From positions 62,001-126,000 of the forward strand of contig VHIT02000025.1 in assembly GCA_009768925.2 (NCBI GenBank): a stretch of DNA of 64,000 bases. The letters run 5' to 3'. Source of the stretch: Cryptosporidium bovis (Eukaryota > Apicomplexa > Conoidasida > Eucoccidiorida > Cryptosporidiidae). Below, piece by piece: positions 20,818-30,901 of the stretch. The position numbers were made by a program, and so were the translations under genes. Numbering within the stretch: the first letter of the stretch is position 1; every line of letters begins with the position of its first letter. The notes under the pieces were generated by a model. The model had not been told where the DNA came from, did not search any database, and saw only the letters and a program-made list of their open reading frames with translations.

Positions 20818-21861
20818 TTATTTTTCATCTTTTGGATCATTCACTCCTCCCTCTGTTATTGAGAATGTAGCATCCCCTTCTGGTAAATTAGGTGAATCAT
20901 ATATTTTACATATTCTTGTTTCGCCACGTCCTTTTTTTAAGAAAAGTCTTGTCTGAGAAGCATGAGCAATTATATTGCCTCCAATAGGGACTTTGTCATT
21001 TTGAAACATCGCTGCCATTGCATCGACTTTTGACATTACTTGATTTGTGATTACAACTGCAACTCCGAATGTGTCCGCTATTTTTTGTAAAGCACGTAAA
21101 AACTGCCCTAAATGACTTTGTCTAGTAGCCAATTCACCTCTACCGTTGTATTCAGATCTGTATAAGGCTGTGGCACTGTCTACAATCATTAAGGCGAATC
21201 TGGATTCACTCATCATTGCCACTGCAGATTGAAGTAAGTCCATCTGATGCTCAGTATTAAAACCCCTCGCATAAGCTATGTTGTCTAGGCAATCCGAAGC
21301 ATTTAGATTGTATCTCTCAGCAATTTGTACTATTCTTTCTGGTCTAAATGTACCTTCCGTATCTATCCACAAACACTTACCTTCCCCACCTTTATGTTCA
21401 ACAGGGAGTTGACAAGTAACCGCTAATGTATGACAAAGTTGTGTTTTACCTGTCCTAAATTCTCCAAATATTTCCGTAATACTCCCTGTTTCAATCCCTC
21501 CCTGTAATAATCTATCTAATTGGGCTGAACCTGTTGTGAATTTAATTAAATTGGTTCTTGCCTCTAAGTACTCCGTCCCACTACAAAATCCCATAGCTAC
21601 TAGTTCTTTACACGCTGACTTAATTTTATCACACTTCTGTTCGCTTATTCCTTTTATAGCCAACAATGATTTCTTTGGAGCATATGCTAAACATTCTATT
21701 GTGTGATAACCATTTTCACGTAGTATTTCCAAATCTCTTTTTGTTAAACCACTAGGCAATAAGTGCTCCAATTTCAATGGCCCATTTGAAACGTTCTCAT
21801 TCAATGTATTAATATTTTCGCAATTTTTGTTGGTTGATTCATTTGTGTTTATTGATGTCAT
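20818..21861 (-). CDS. RAD51: RAD51 recombinase
   Basis: The 347-residue length is usual for the family. The N-terminal helix-hairpin-helix DNA-binding domain (about residues 45-95) is followed by the ATPase core. This has Walker A GEFRTGKT, the [16 protein letters not shown] continuation ([13 protein letters not shown]), [13 protein letters not shown], and Walker B LMIVDSA. The L2 region and the C-terminal motif [20 protein letters not shown] favour RAD51 over DMC1, as does IYDSPNLPE. It forms filaments on single-stranded DNA for strand exchange in repair. All catalytic motifs are intact. The long shared upstream region with the next gene contains AGCGCC at 21997-22002. Confidence 0.96.
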   Translation of the reverse strand: MTSINTNESTNKNCENINTLNENVSNGPLKLEHLLPSGLTKRDLEILRENGYHTIECLAYAPKKSLLAIKGISEQKCDKIKSACKELVAMGFCSGTEYLEARTNLIKFTTGSAQLDRLLQGGIETGSITEIFGEFRTGKTQLCHTLAVTCQLPVEHKGGEGKCLWIDTEGTFRPERIVQIAERYNLNASDCLDNIAYARGFNTEHQMDLLQSAVAMMSESRFALMIVDSATALYRSEYNGRGELATRQSHLGQFLRALQKIADTFGVAVVITNQVMSKVDAMAAMFQNDKVPIGGNIIAHASQTRLFLKKGRGETRICKIYDSPNLPEGDATFSITEGGVNDPKDEK

Positions 21862-22898
21862 TGATTAATGTGTTATTTGTTTCTAACTCTTTTTTAATAA
21901 GCACAAAGCAATAATTATTATTTCCAATAACTTTTGTTAATAACAACAATTTTATTTTATATTAAGATTAAATTTTATTATCGTTAAAAAATACATAGCG
22001 CCTCATTTCCCCACTGTGTTTAAACATGCACCGGTACAGTGTGCTTGCATTGATGCATGTGGAAAAGCTTTAAGAATATAATTTAAGTAAAATTAAATGA
22101 GAATATGGGAGCAAACATGTTTAGTTATTGTAGTTATTATTACTATAACCGTTTACCGATATCGAGTATAGTTTTCTGATAATTACTTAAAGCATTAAAG
22201 TTTCAACATGAAGAGAAGAAGCAGAGTGAAGTTAATACATTATTATATAGCAACAAAAACATGAAAATGAAAGTGTGAAAATAACATAAAATGAACAATA
22301 GTAATTAAATTGCACTATCTGTGTAAACAGTAGTGAAAAAAATATTAAGGCGCAATATGCAAATTGCAACAGATATGCATATTAATTACCGGTAATTAAC
22401 ATTGAAAAGAAGATATGTATATATAGATATGTGAGCAATAACTATTAGTTTATAAATGCATATGGATATTTAATCCCGTGAATTTATTCAGAAATTCGAG
22501 GATAATGATCTAATTAATATACATATGTATATATATATATTTATATATTTATATGTATTATTTTTTGGATCTCGTAAACGGGAAAAAATAGAATACAAGG
22601 GATTTAGTTCAAAATTTAGAATATATATACAGTATAAGGCAAGTTGTGTTATTACTAAACAATTTATTTGGATATTACCATTTTACCACATAAAAAACAA
22701 GAGATTATATGTAAAAAAATAGTTGTTAAGGATTATTCTTGATGGGATAGTATTTACGAAAGAAAAGGTCAAATTTAATGAATTTAATAATAATTAATTA
22801 AAATCTAACAAGCATTAAGTCAAACTTTGTGATTATAATTTAAAACAAAATAAAAAGGATAGACAAAATTGCAATAAATAAATTTGATCGTTTAAGTA
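21862..22898. promoter_or_regulatory. Divergent region RAD51 / Asn-rich gene with palindromes
   Basis: This 1037-nt AT-rich spacer holds AGCGCC at 21997-22002, ACCGGTAC at 22030-22037 and TTAATTACCGGTAATTAA at 22382-22399, an 18-bp perfect palindrome. A TA dinucleotide tract lies at about 22519-22560. A short frame at 22525-22722 has no ATG start and is not called. Confidence 0.45.
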
Positions 22899-25800
22899 AT
22901 GAACAGTATTATTGATAGCATAAGCAATGAGAAAATTATTGATAAATCAACCATTTTGAAGAATGTCGGTGATAATTATAATGTGCAAGTTGATTCGAAT
23001 GTAATTTGTAACTATTCGAATCAAATTTCAAAGAATGATTTTCAAGGTAATGCACCGGAATATTACTCACTAAATAACAATTATCAACAATATATGAATA
23101 AGAACACGGGAATGGAGGGTAATTATATACAAAACTATGGTAATGCAGATAATAACATTGATGAAACATTGATTTCACAGTTACCAAGTAGTAGTAATAG
23201 TGATGTGTCATTAAAATATCTTATAAGTAACAATGATAACAATGGCATCAATTGCTATAGCAAGTTAATATGTTGCAACTGCAATTTGGCAGTGCCAAAA
23301 AATGATGGTATATCAAGAAGTGATACAAATTTGTGTATATGCAATAATGTAAATATGATATATTACGAAAATTTGATAAAAAATAATTCGCAGGCAAATG
23401 GGGGTTTGATGGATACATCTACACCACAATCGATAATGACATCATTATCAATGGGTTCACCAATATTTTCAAACGGGGTAAGCAAGGAGAGTTTATCATT
23501 AAGAAAAGATGATGAAAATATAGTTGAGTCAAACAATGGAATAATAGCGAATCAAAATTGTGAATTTGAGAATAGTAATAATTCTAATAATATACATAAT
23601 TCGTTGTGCAACTATAATAGAAATAATATTTCAACAGTAGGAAATATTATGCAGAATAGTTCATTATTACTATCAGGTTACTTGAATGGCACTCCAACAC
23701 AGTCTAATAGCAGAAAGATACTGGCGAGAGTAAGAGAATTATGGTTGAGCAATATAGTTGACGGTCTTCCGAGGAAGATTGCAGCTTTCATATTGCAAAG
23801 GCATGGAAATCAGATTCCATATGATCGACAATTTTGGTCATATGCATATAAGACAGGTAGATTGCATCCAGCAGAAGAACAAGTACAAAGACAATTAAAC
23901 GAGGGAGTACAGTGTTTGAATAGATTTATTAAACAATTAATAAAATCGTGTAATATAATGCGTGAACATATGCTAAGAAAACAAGGTAACTCAATAGCTT
24001 GTAATACAAGAAACTCAAGAAGTATGAGCAATATCGTTTATAATAATAAACAAAAGATCACAGGAATGGTAAATAATAGTGTGGGTATTGATGAAATAGA
24101 GATATCAGGGTATATTAATGGTAATTTAGCAATGACAAATGACGAGATGATCAGTGTAAACAGTAACAATCAGAGATTAGTTTTACCGGAAGGCGAGGTG
24201 AATAAGAGAAAGTATAATAATGAAATAATTAGTAATGGTAGCAATATATTAAATAATCAGGTTGAAGGTATGATAGATAGAGATAACATAGACATAATAG
24301 ATAACCGTAATAATATGAACTTGAATTATGGTAATAGTAATAATATGGACAACATTCACGTAGCGAATGACTGTATAAATAATGATGACAACCTTGACGA
24401 TGATGATGGGCAAGTAGCTGAAATTCCATTAGACTTGACGGATGAGTATTTAGCAAAATGGCTAGATGGTAAGAATGCACTAATAATAAGGAAATTAGTA
24501 AACGGAGACAAGGATGTGCAAGCTATTGATTTGCCAACGAGTTTAAATAGTGATAATTTATACAGAGCATTACGATTTGGTGGTTTATTGGTGAGAATAC
24601 CACCTTATAATCAGAAAAGTTATGAATATTTTAATTTACTTTCACCTGGTAGGGGTGATACTAGACATACACAATTAATTATACCGGATGGTGAGAGGGA
24701 TATAGATGTTAAGAAAAGTAGGACGTCACTTGCATTGCCGGATTTTTTAGTTGAAGATATACCACTTCCAAAAGTATGTGTGTTTCAAATAGAGGCAAAA
24801 TTAGAATTATTATTGTTATATAGAGGTTGCTCGTCAAAAAGACCACACACTAAAAGAGGAAGAACATTAAATTCTACTCAAAATCAACAAAGCCATCATA
24901 GCATTCAAAGCAACATGAATGGTATTAATAATAGTGGGAATAATAATAATGCCCAGAGTCATAATTTAATAAATGGATTATCGAAATCTCAGATTTTTAT
25001 TAATAGAATTATTGGAAATAATAGTAATATAGGTGACATGTTGATAAATGGTAATAGTAGTGACAACAACATCATTAATAGTGGTGAAAATAATGAAATA
25101 AACAATAAGGAAAATGGTATTATTATTAATAGTGGTAGTAATGTAGATAGCATTAATGGTAACAATGTCAGCGATAGCAATAGCATAAACATCGTTGATA
25201 ATAATATAAATGACCAGGGTTTGGGTAATATAGAAAGCATTAGTATGAAGTCAAAGATAATTGGTGATGAAAACTATATTTATTTACCAAATAAGGTTAG
25301 TAAAGAGAGTGGGATAATAGGTATCAATAATAATGGGAATATTGACTTAAAAGATCACATAAATAATAGTGACAATACAAATAGTACGATTGTAGGTAAT
25401 ATACTGGTAAATAATCAATGCACAAATAACAATATTCCGAGTAATGCAGGTTATACAATAATTCAGGATGGAGAGCAGAATCTATTTGAAGATCAAAAGG
25501 ATACGTTTTCAAATAACAAGAATAATTTTAGTACTCAATCTACTGTATTTTCCACAAAATACAGTAGTATTTCACCTGGTTACTATGAAAATATGTTTGG
25601 GATTAAAAAAAAATGTGTTGATGATACGAAATTGGACTATTCATGTATAAATGGTGATATTGTTACCCACCCACTTACATCTACAGTGTGTTGCATACCA
25701 CAAAATGATGAGAATAGTGATGTTAATTCACAAATTGAGAGTGAAAGTAGTCAGATAAATCATTTATTCCAAACATATTCACAAAATCAAAGTCATGATT

Positions 25801-26342
25801 TAAATATTAATAGTCTAACATATAGTCAGATATCATTAAATTCGAATAATAGTGGTTGTAAAATGAGTAATGGTATAAATGTGAATAATAAAAGCAGCAA
25901 TAATGATAATAGTGAGTATGGTTACAATATAAGCAGTAGCTGTAATGATGTAAATAAAAGTAATGATTACTATGATAATCAAATCCGGAATGAGATAATA
26001 TATAACCATAATGATGGTGGTAACGATAATGATAATAATGATAGTAATAATAATAACAATAACAATAATAATAATGGTAATAATAACCAAGAACACAACT
26101 ATTTAAATGTCTATAGTCACAATGTATTTGAGATAAATGATGTTGAATGTGACAATATTGATAATAATGTTATAAATCGCATAAATAGTTATAACAAAAG
26201 CGATTTGGTTTTGAATAACAATCAAGATATGTTTTCAAACAATATTAATAGAAATAACATTAACGGTGATAAAAATAGTAATGGTAATAATGTTGATGAT
26301 GTGCAACACCCATGTTTAAACTGGAGTTTGAATATAAATTAA
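22899..26342 (+). CDS. Asn-rich protein with two conserved-looking islands, unknown function
   Basis: The 1147-residue protein is dominated by Asn/Ser/Ile/Asp low complexity, including a long poly-Asn tract encoded near 26045-26080. Two islands differ. At about residues 267-355 lies a basic helical block (VRELWLSNIVDGLPRKIAAF, QIPYDRQFWSYAYKTGRLHP, and helices to CNIMREHML). At about 500-655 lies a block with LTDEYLAKWLDGKNALIIRK, a GGLLVRIPPYNQKSYEYFNL segment and RGCSSKRPHTKRGR. These may be separated halves of one domain with inserted disorder. The N-terminus has CNCNLAVPKN and further Cys but no clear zinc finger. The basic islands would fit nucleic-acid binding; this is inference only. 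Frame and base use match the neighbours. Confidence 0.75.
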   Translation: MNSIIDSISNEKIIDKSTILKNVGDNYNVQVDSNVICNYSNQISKNDFQGNAPEYYSLNNNYQQYMNKNTGMEGNYIQNYGNADNNIDETLISQLPSSSNSDVSLKYLISNNDNNGINCYSKLICCNCNLAVPKNDGISRSDTNLCICNNVNMIYYENLIKNNSQANGGLMDTSTPQSIMTSLSMGSPIFSNGVSKESLSLRKDDENIVESNNGIIANQNCEFENSNNSNNIHNSLCNYNRNNISTVGNIMQNSSLLLSGYLNGTPTQSNSRKILARVRELWLSNIVDGLPRKIAAFILQRHGNQIPYDRQFWSYAYKTGRLHPAEEQVQRQLNEGVQCLNRFIKQLIKSCNIMREHMLRKQGNSIACNTRNSRSMSNIVYNNKQKITGMVNNSVGIDEIEISGYINGNLAMTNDEMISVNSNNQRLVLPEGEVNKRKYNNEIISNGSNILNNQVEGMIDRDNIDIIDNRNNMNLNYGNSNNMDNIHVANDCINNDDNLDDDDGQVAEIPLDLTDEYLAKWLDGKNALIIRKLVNGDKDVQAIDLPTSLNSDNLYRALRFGGLLVRIPPYNQKSYEYFNLLSPGRGDTRHTQLIIPDGERDIDVKKSRTSLALPDFLVEDIPLPKVCVFQIEAKLELLLLYRGCSSKRPHTKRGRTLNSTQNQQSHHSIQSNMNGINNSGNNNNAQSHNLINGLSKSQIFINRIIGNNSNIGDMLINGNSSDNNIINSGENNEINNKENGIIINSGSNVDSINGNNVSDSNSINIVDNNINDQGLGNIESISMKSKIIGDENYIYLPNKVSKESGIIGINNNGNIDLKDHINNSDNTNSTIVGNILVNNQCTNNNIPSNAGYTIIQDGEQNLFEDQKDTFSNNKNNFSTQSTVFSTKYSSISPGYYENMFGIKKKCVDDTKLDYSCINGDIVTHPLTSTVCCIPQNDENSDVNSQIESESSQINHLFQTYSQNQSHDLNINSLTYSQISLNSNNSGCKMSNGINVNNKSSNNDNSEYGYNISSSCNDVNKSNDYYDNQIRNEIIYNHNDGGNDNDNNDSNNNNNNNNNNGNNNQEHNYLNVYSHNVFEINDVECDNIDNNVINRINSYNKSDLVLNNNQDMFSNNINRNNINGDKNSNGNNVDDVQHPCLNWSLNIN

Positions 26343-26463
26343 TATAAGCTAGTGGATAAGTTATGCAATTTATAGAACAATAATGGGAAAATAGGCAAAA
26401 GGGTTGGGGTTATATCACAAAAATTATATGAAAAAAAGTTAATGTATAGAAAATTATACAAGT

Positions 26464-27351
26464 TCAGTTTTTAAATAGTTTTTTGTAAACTTTTTTATTT
26501 GATTCGTGGTACTTTTTTTCTAATTCCTTAACAGAGTTTTTTAATTTATGAAACATGTATATATCTGAGTTATTGTATTTACTATTTGAGATAACAGAGT
26601 CAATAATAGAAATTGCTTCATCATATTTGTAAAGACCAATGTGTGCTTTTGCAAGTCTATAATATGCCTATACAAAGTAATAATTTAATGAATATAATGC
26701 AAAAAGATGATAAAATTTACCTTTAGGTTATTTTGATCATATTTAAGTACATGTTTACAATGCAAAATAGTCATATTATATTCCTAAGAACAAATAATAA
26801 TTAATAGTTCAAATTAATTACATTTAAAAAAATGTCCGTACTTACATTTAATTTAAGAAAACACGCAGATAAATTAGAATGTGTTCTAATAATAAGATTA
26901 TTATATTCTATTTCGTCTGGGGAATTGCTAACTGGGAATGTATAGTCTATGTAAATTATTGCATTCTTGTATTCACTAATAGCCTCCTCAATTTTGTTCT
27001 GATTAAATAGTTTATTGCCATCCTGTTCATATAGTGTATTTGGACATTCGAGTGTAAGATTGTAAGAGATGTTATTACGCAATTTAGTGCAAATAATATT
27101 TAAAATGTGGGTATAATAGTTAGATAAAATTCAATTTGGTTTGAATTAAACAAAGAATATTAGTGTAGAAAAATTACCTCACAAAACATTTTAATAGCAT
27201 TTAGTTTATCACTGGTTTTCCTTTCATACAACTCTCTTTCTTTGCTTCTGTCATGATTGCAACCTTTGATGTTTTTAAGAACATTGTTGTACTTATCGTA
27301 GTCGTTTATAATGCTGTTAATAAACTCATACTCACAAAGTGTCGTTTCCAT
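26464..27351 (-). CDS. Tetratricopeptide (TPR) co-chaperone-like protein, four exons
   Basis: Exons are 27351-27178, 27022-26846, 26783-26721 and 26667-26464, all joined in phase 0 (introns of 155, 62 and 53 nt). The product is 205 residues. Splicing restores a TPR array: DGNKLFNQNKIEEAISEYKN, then THSNLSACFLKL, EYNMTILHCKHVLKYDQNN and LKAYYRLAKAHIGLYKYDEA. This spacing is that of the three-repeat clamp of immunophilins, TTC4/CNS1 and similar Hsp90/Hsp70 co-chaperones. No peptidyl-prolyl isomerase or J domain is attached. The N-terminal 58 residues are helical and not recognised. The upstream region carries TTTGGCGCC at 27406-27414. A Hsp90/Hsp70 tail-binding role is inferred. Confidence 0.8.
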
Positions 27352-27811
27352 AATAATATGTTAGGAAGAAAGAAGTGGGACAGGAAGAGAACTAGAATTC
27401 GTATATTTGGCGCCCTGATAAACCTATTAACTGTATTAATGTTAAAAATGCATGATTAAAATGGAAAGGGATATCAGGGGAAGAAGATTGAAAATACTTC
27501 AAAGTTAATGGAAACCGACTAGGATAACAATGGGGGACGTAGCAACGCAATATTTAGGGATTGCAAGCAACTAATGAATAATGTAACTCAAACTATACAG
27601 TACTGTTGAATAGTCATTATGCAAGACGTATATATACAATGAATTTGGTGCCATATACTTCATATTGCATTATTGATATACAGTTATTGTTTACGATGGG
27701 TACTTATTTATGTAACTATAACAAAATGCGATTTTGTATATATATCTTTTGTTCATTCAATAAATATTCCCCTTGAAATCAAGTGTATTGAATTTCAAAA
27801 AAAGTTGTCCT
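27352..27811. promoter_or_regulatory. Upstream region of the TPR gene with perfect E2F-like site
   Basis: TTTGGCGCC at 27406-27414 lies 55 nt upstream of the TPR start codon. The remainder is the 3' flank of CAP and is AT-rich. No further gene is seen. Confidence 0.5.
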
Positions 27812-28330
27812 TTATCCATACAATGGCGATACAGTGCTCTCTAATTTTTTCTTGGATTCGTTGTATGTGGTCACAAACTGCTCAGGAATAGCAAACTCCT
27901 TCCAATCACCTTCTTCTTCACCAGGGAAGAGGAGATTCATTTCACTTGACTTACTTGAATATACCTGCACGTTCTGACTTTCTTTTGATGTGTAAATGTT
28001 TATTTTATTGACTTTATCAATTGAAATAGTAGGAACAACACCTGTTATTTGTATCTTAACGTCATCAGAATTAACTATTTCAAGAGATGAAATGACACTG
28101 TTTACTAGAAATATGCATCCTACACAATTGTCAATGATGATGCTGTTAACTTTTGGATCAATTATAATTCTACTATTTTGGCAGCATCTAACTGATACCT
28201 TATTCTTCATGCTACCTTCCTTCAAAGTTACTGGTTCATTGCAATTTATATGGTTTTCAATCAAGTAAGTATCTTTTTGCAATTCAACCTTTGGACTACC
28301 ATTTGCAACTACTTGTCTTACTCCTTTCAT
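27812..28330 (-). CDS. CAP: Cyclase-associated protein (CAP/Srv2), C-terminal domain only
   Basis: The 172-residue protein consists solely of the CAP C-terminal right-handed beta-helix (CARP repeats): VANGSPKVELQKDTYLIENH, the repeating strand pattern with IDNCVGCIFLVNSVISSLEI, and the tail EEGDWKEFAIPEQFVTTYN. Fungal and animal CAPs are about 475-525 residues with an N-terminal cyclase-binding and a middle WH2/proline-rich region, all absent here. The short form is characteristic of Apicomplexa, where it binds G-actin and promotes monomer turnover without cyclase contact. The start MKGVRQVVANGSPK is the only reasonable one. Confidence is high because the tail and repeat pattern are diagnostic. 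Confidence 0.92.
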   Translation of the reverse strand: MKGVRQVVANGSPKVELQKDTYLIENHINCNEPVTLKEGSMKNKVSVRCCQNSRIIIDPKVNSIIIDNCVGCIFLVNSVISSLEIVNSDDVKIQITGVVPTISIDKVNKINIYTSKESQNVQVYSSKSSEMNLLFPGEEEGDWKEFAIPEQFVTTYNESKKKLESTVSPLYG

Positions 28331-28755
28331 GTTTATTTCCTGTGGTTAATGCCAATTATCTTATTATAGTCTGTTTATTAACTGAATAATTAACAAAGTA
28401 AGGAGGCAAGCTGGAGAGAATAAGGATGATTGATTACTACTACAATACGTTCAATTGTAGGCTCGTTTTACGTATTCTAATTGCAAATATGTGTTTAATC
28501 TAGTATTATAAATTATTAAATTAATATTTTATACGTACAACTGTATATTAAATAACACAATAACATATTTTCATGTTAAGTATTTATACATGTATATAAA
28601 GAAAAGAAAGATAAATACAGTTACATGCAATTTAATTAGTTAAATGTTATAAACAGGTTTCTTTCAATCAAAAGCCGCTTCAATTGGGCGGTCACATTAA
28701 GAAAGCAGCGGATACTTTCAATGTATATAGTTTAATAACAATAGCAAGAGAAAAG
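28331..28755. promoter_or_regulatory. 5' region of CAP, 3' region of RING gene
   Basis: This 425-nt AT-rich spacer contains TTGGGCGG near 28684-28691, weakly E2F-like and closer to the RING stop than to CAP. Nothing else is recognised. Confidence 0.3.
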
Positions 28756-29724
28756 TTAAATAAAAAAATTAATAAAATCTTTTTTCGTGAGATTTTTTCT
28801 GCATTTTGGACATTTTTGTTTTCTTTGAACAAGACCACTCGCACATCCAAGGCAGAAATGGTGGCCACAGCGTGTAATCACAACAGGAGTTTTGATGTTT
28901 GGTAGAAACGTACTTTCAGTTAGGGACTTAGACATAATGTTATCCCAATCTTCCAAACATATGGGACATGTAAATTTAGCGGCCTTTTCTTTCTCTGATT
29001 CTGTCAACTCCACAACTGGTTTTTCCACCTGTCTGTAGTTCATTGTGTTGTTTAAGAAATTGAGGATGCTAGAATAAACACTGAACGTTGGAAATTCATT
29101 TGGGATTATGTTTATCGAGGAAGATGACGATGAAGAGGAGGAGGATGAAGACGAGAAAGAGGAGTTGAAACGTTGGTTTCTTACATTTGAATTGGATCCT
29201 CTGTTGTTTTGATAGAAATTATCATTGCACTCAATTATCTCAATGATTTGTTCATTGTCATCGTCTTCATCATTAATGTTACTGCTTCGTGTGTCATTTT
29301 CATCAACAATGTAAATATCATTTGTTATGCCGGAGTTGGGATCACTCCTGTTATTTGATTTACTCGTTCTATTTCTCTTTTTGATCCTTTTCTTAACCTT
29401 ATTTCGAGCACGTGAATTACCATGATTATTTGAGTAGTCAATAACTTCGTTTTCGCTGTCGGAACTAAGTATAATCACATCACTATTGTTTTGAAACAAT
29501 GGCTCCTGTTGGTCACTTCCCTGACTTTGATGTAATTCATTGTTAAATTCACCGGGACCATCTCTTTTAGAATTTTCTGTTTCTTTTTCACTCAAACTAA
29601 ATTCACTATTTAATTCTGCACAATCACAGAAAGTTGCAATATCTTGGTTTAAATTGTCATTTGTTTGATGATATTTGACAGAATCTATATTTTCATCGAA
29701 ACACCGCTCCTTATTACCGTGCAT
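28756..29724 (-). CDS. RING-finger E3 ligase with SUMO-interacting motif (STUbL candidate)
   Basis: The 322-residue protein has a disordered acidic N-terminus carrying SUMO-interacting-like motifs: DVIILSSDSENE (about residue 80) and EQIIEIIECND (about residue 155). Between them lies a basic patch KVKKRIKKRNR. A poly-Ser run of about 13 residues is encoded by a simple purine/pyrimidine repeat at 29118-29165. The C-terminal RING (about 252-315) runs FTCPICLEDW, TRCGHHFCLGCASGLVQ and KCPKCRKNL. A hydrophobic SIM followed by Ser/Glu, plus C-terminal RING, is the plan of SUMO-targeted ubiquitin ligases (RNF4, SLX8). A RING in general is certain; the STUbL role is inference. Confidence 0.85.
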   Translation of the reverse strand: MHGNKERCFDENIDSVKYHQTNDNLNQDIATFCDCAELNSEFSLSEKETENSKRDGPGEFNNELHQSQGSDQQEPLFQNNSDVIILSSDSENEVIDYSNNHGNSRARNKVKKRIKKRNRTSKSNNRSDPNSGITNDIYIVDENDTRSSNINDEDDDNEQIIEIIECNDNFYQNNRGSNSNVRNQRFNSSFSSSSSSSSSSSSSINIIPNEFPTFSVYSSILNFLNNTMNYRQVEKPVVELTESEKEKAAKFTCPICLEDWDNIMSKSLTESTFLPNIKTPVVITRCGHHFCLGCASGLVQRKQKCPKCRKNLTKKDFINFFI

Positions 29725-30277
29725 TTACCCAAGAAAATAGATGACTGAACTTATATTTTGTGTATATGTACTCCTGTACATACACAATATAATGAGTAGT
29801 TTCTTTAGATTTCTAGCATTGTCATCCCTCACGGATATTATAAGCAATTTGGCTCCCCTAACATTTAAGTGAGCGGAGACCAAAAACACAAGGGGAGTTT
29901 ATACAACAATACCCATTTATATTCCTTTGATTTTTCAGTTTACTTGCTCGAATACAAAGGAGAAAAAATAAATGCAAGCTATTCTACCCTATTAAATATT
30001 AAGTTATTATTAAATAGGAATAGTTTTGCCGCCATCAACCCGCCAGTTGTCGGTTTACCTAATTGCATTGAAAAGGCACAAAATATAAAGGTGAGGAGCA
30101 AGAGAAGGTATATAAATAAATTTATGGTAGGTTGTGTTTGCGTGAATAATCATAGAATTGCGCGAATAAGCTAAGTCAATAGTCGTAGAATAGTTACATA
30201 TCATATGTGTGGTGAGTCAATGGAGTAGTGGGTAGATTTCCTAATAGCTTCATTATATGTGGTGTTAATAAACAAGT
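29725..30277. promoter_or_regulatory. Divergent promoter, RING gene / three-exon gene
   Basis: The spacer holds TGCCGCCA (30027-30034) and CCCGCCAG (30039-30046), a close pair of E2F-like half sites. A frame at 29869-30174 lacks an ATG and is not called. Confidence 0.4.
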
Positions 30278-30866
30278 ATGAGTGCAAGTATAAGAAGTAG
30301 TTTGGGTGTGGGATATGTTTATTCTGATTCCAATTTTAACATTAATAACAGACACCAAATGGAATTGTTACTGAGCGAATCAGATTTAGATGAGTGGGAA
30401 AGGGACATAGTCAATGTTAATCCAGGTAAGTAAATTTCGCGATGTGAGATAGGGTTTTGGAGGGGAAGAGAAACTGAAAATTTGGTGTGAATAATGATAT
30501 TCGATATAATAACACTTTAACTATTTAGAAACTTATTTGAAGATTTGTGATATAAACAAGTATATGGATGCAGATGATGCCATTGAAATAAGCAAGGTAG
30601 ATTCTATCCAATATTACCATAAAGAAGCAATTGAGACTCAGTTGAATATTATTGAAAAACTGATAAATTTGAATGGTAAGTTTTTAGTATAGTTTCGTCT
30701 TTCTAGGCATTTCATGAATCAATCTTTTATTTCAGATAATAATGAAGAAATAACAATATTGGGTGCCGTTGGTACCAGTGAGATTTCAAACGGTGATAAC
30801 AATGGGAGTACTTTGACCAATAACAATGGAAATACAATTGCAAACAGTTTATTAAGTAATGTCTAA
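30278..30866 (+). CDS. Small three-exon protein of unknown function
   Basis: Exons 30278-30425, 30529-30675 and 30736-30866 join in phase 1 across introns of 103 and 60 nt with GTAAG donors and TATTTAG/TTTCAG acceptors. The product has 141 residues: an N-terminal part with SESDLDEWERDIVNVNPETY, a helical middle KVDSIQYYHKEAIETQLNII, and an Asn/Thr/Ser-rich tail ending NSLLSNV. No family is recognised. The helical acidic middle suggests a subunit of a complex. The gene is too fragmented to show as one long open frame, but splice signals and reading frame agree fully. It converges on the hydrolase gene 35 nt away. Confidence 0.7.
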
Positions 30867-30901
30867 AGGAGTCTTTGCGTTTTATTACAAAAGAAAGTCT
30901 A

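Noticed and set aside
22525-22722. 65-codon frame upstream of the Asn-rich gene
   Set aside because: No ATG start; it is largely a translated TA-rich repeat.
29118-29165. Purine-rich simple repeat as a possible regulatory or mobile sequence
   Set aside because: It is the coding repeat for the poly-Ser run of the RING protein.
29869-30174. 101-codon plus-strand frame between the RING and three-exon genes
   Set aside because: It begins with GTG, has no in-frame ATG at its start and spans E2F-like cores, so it is probably promoter DNA.
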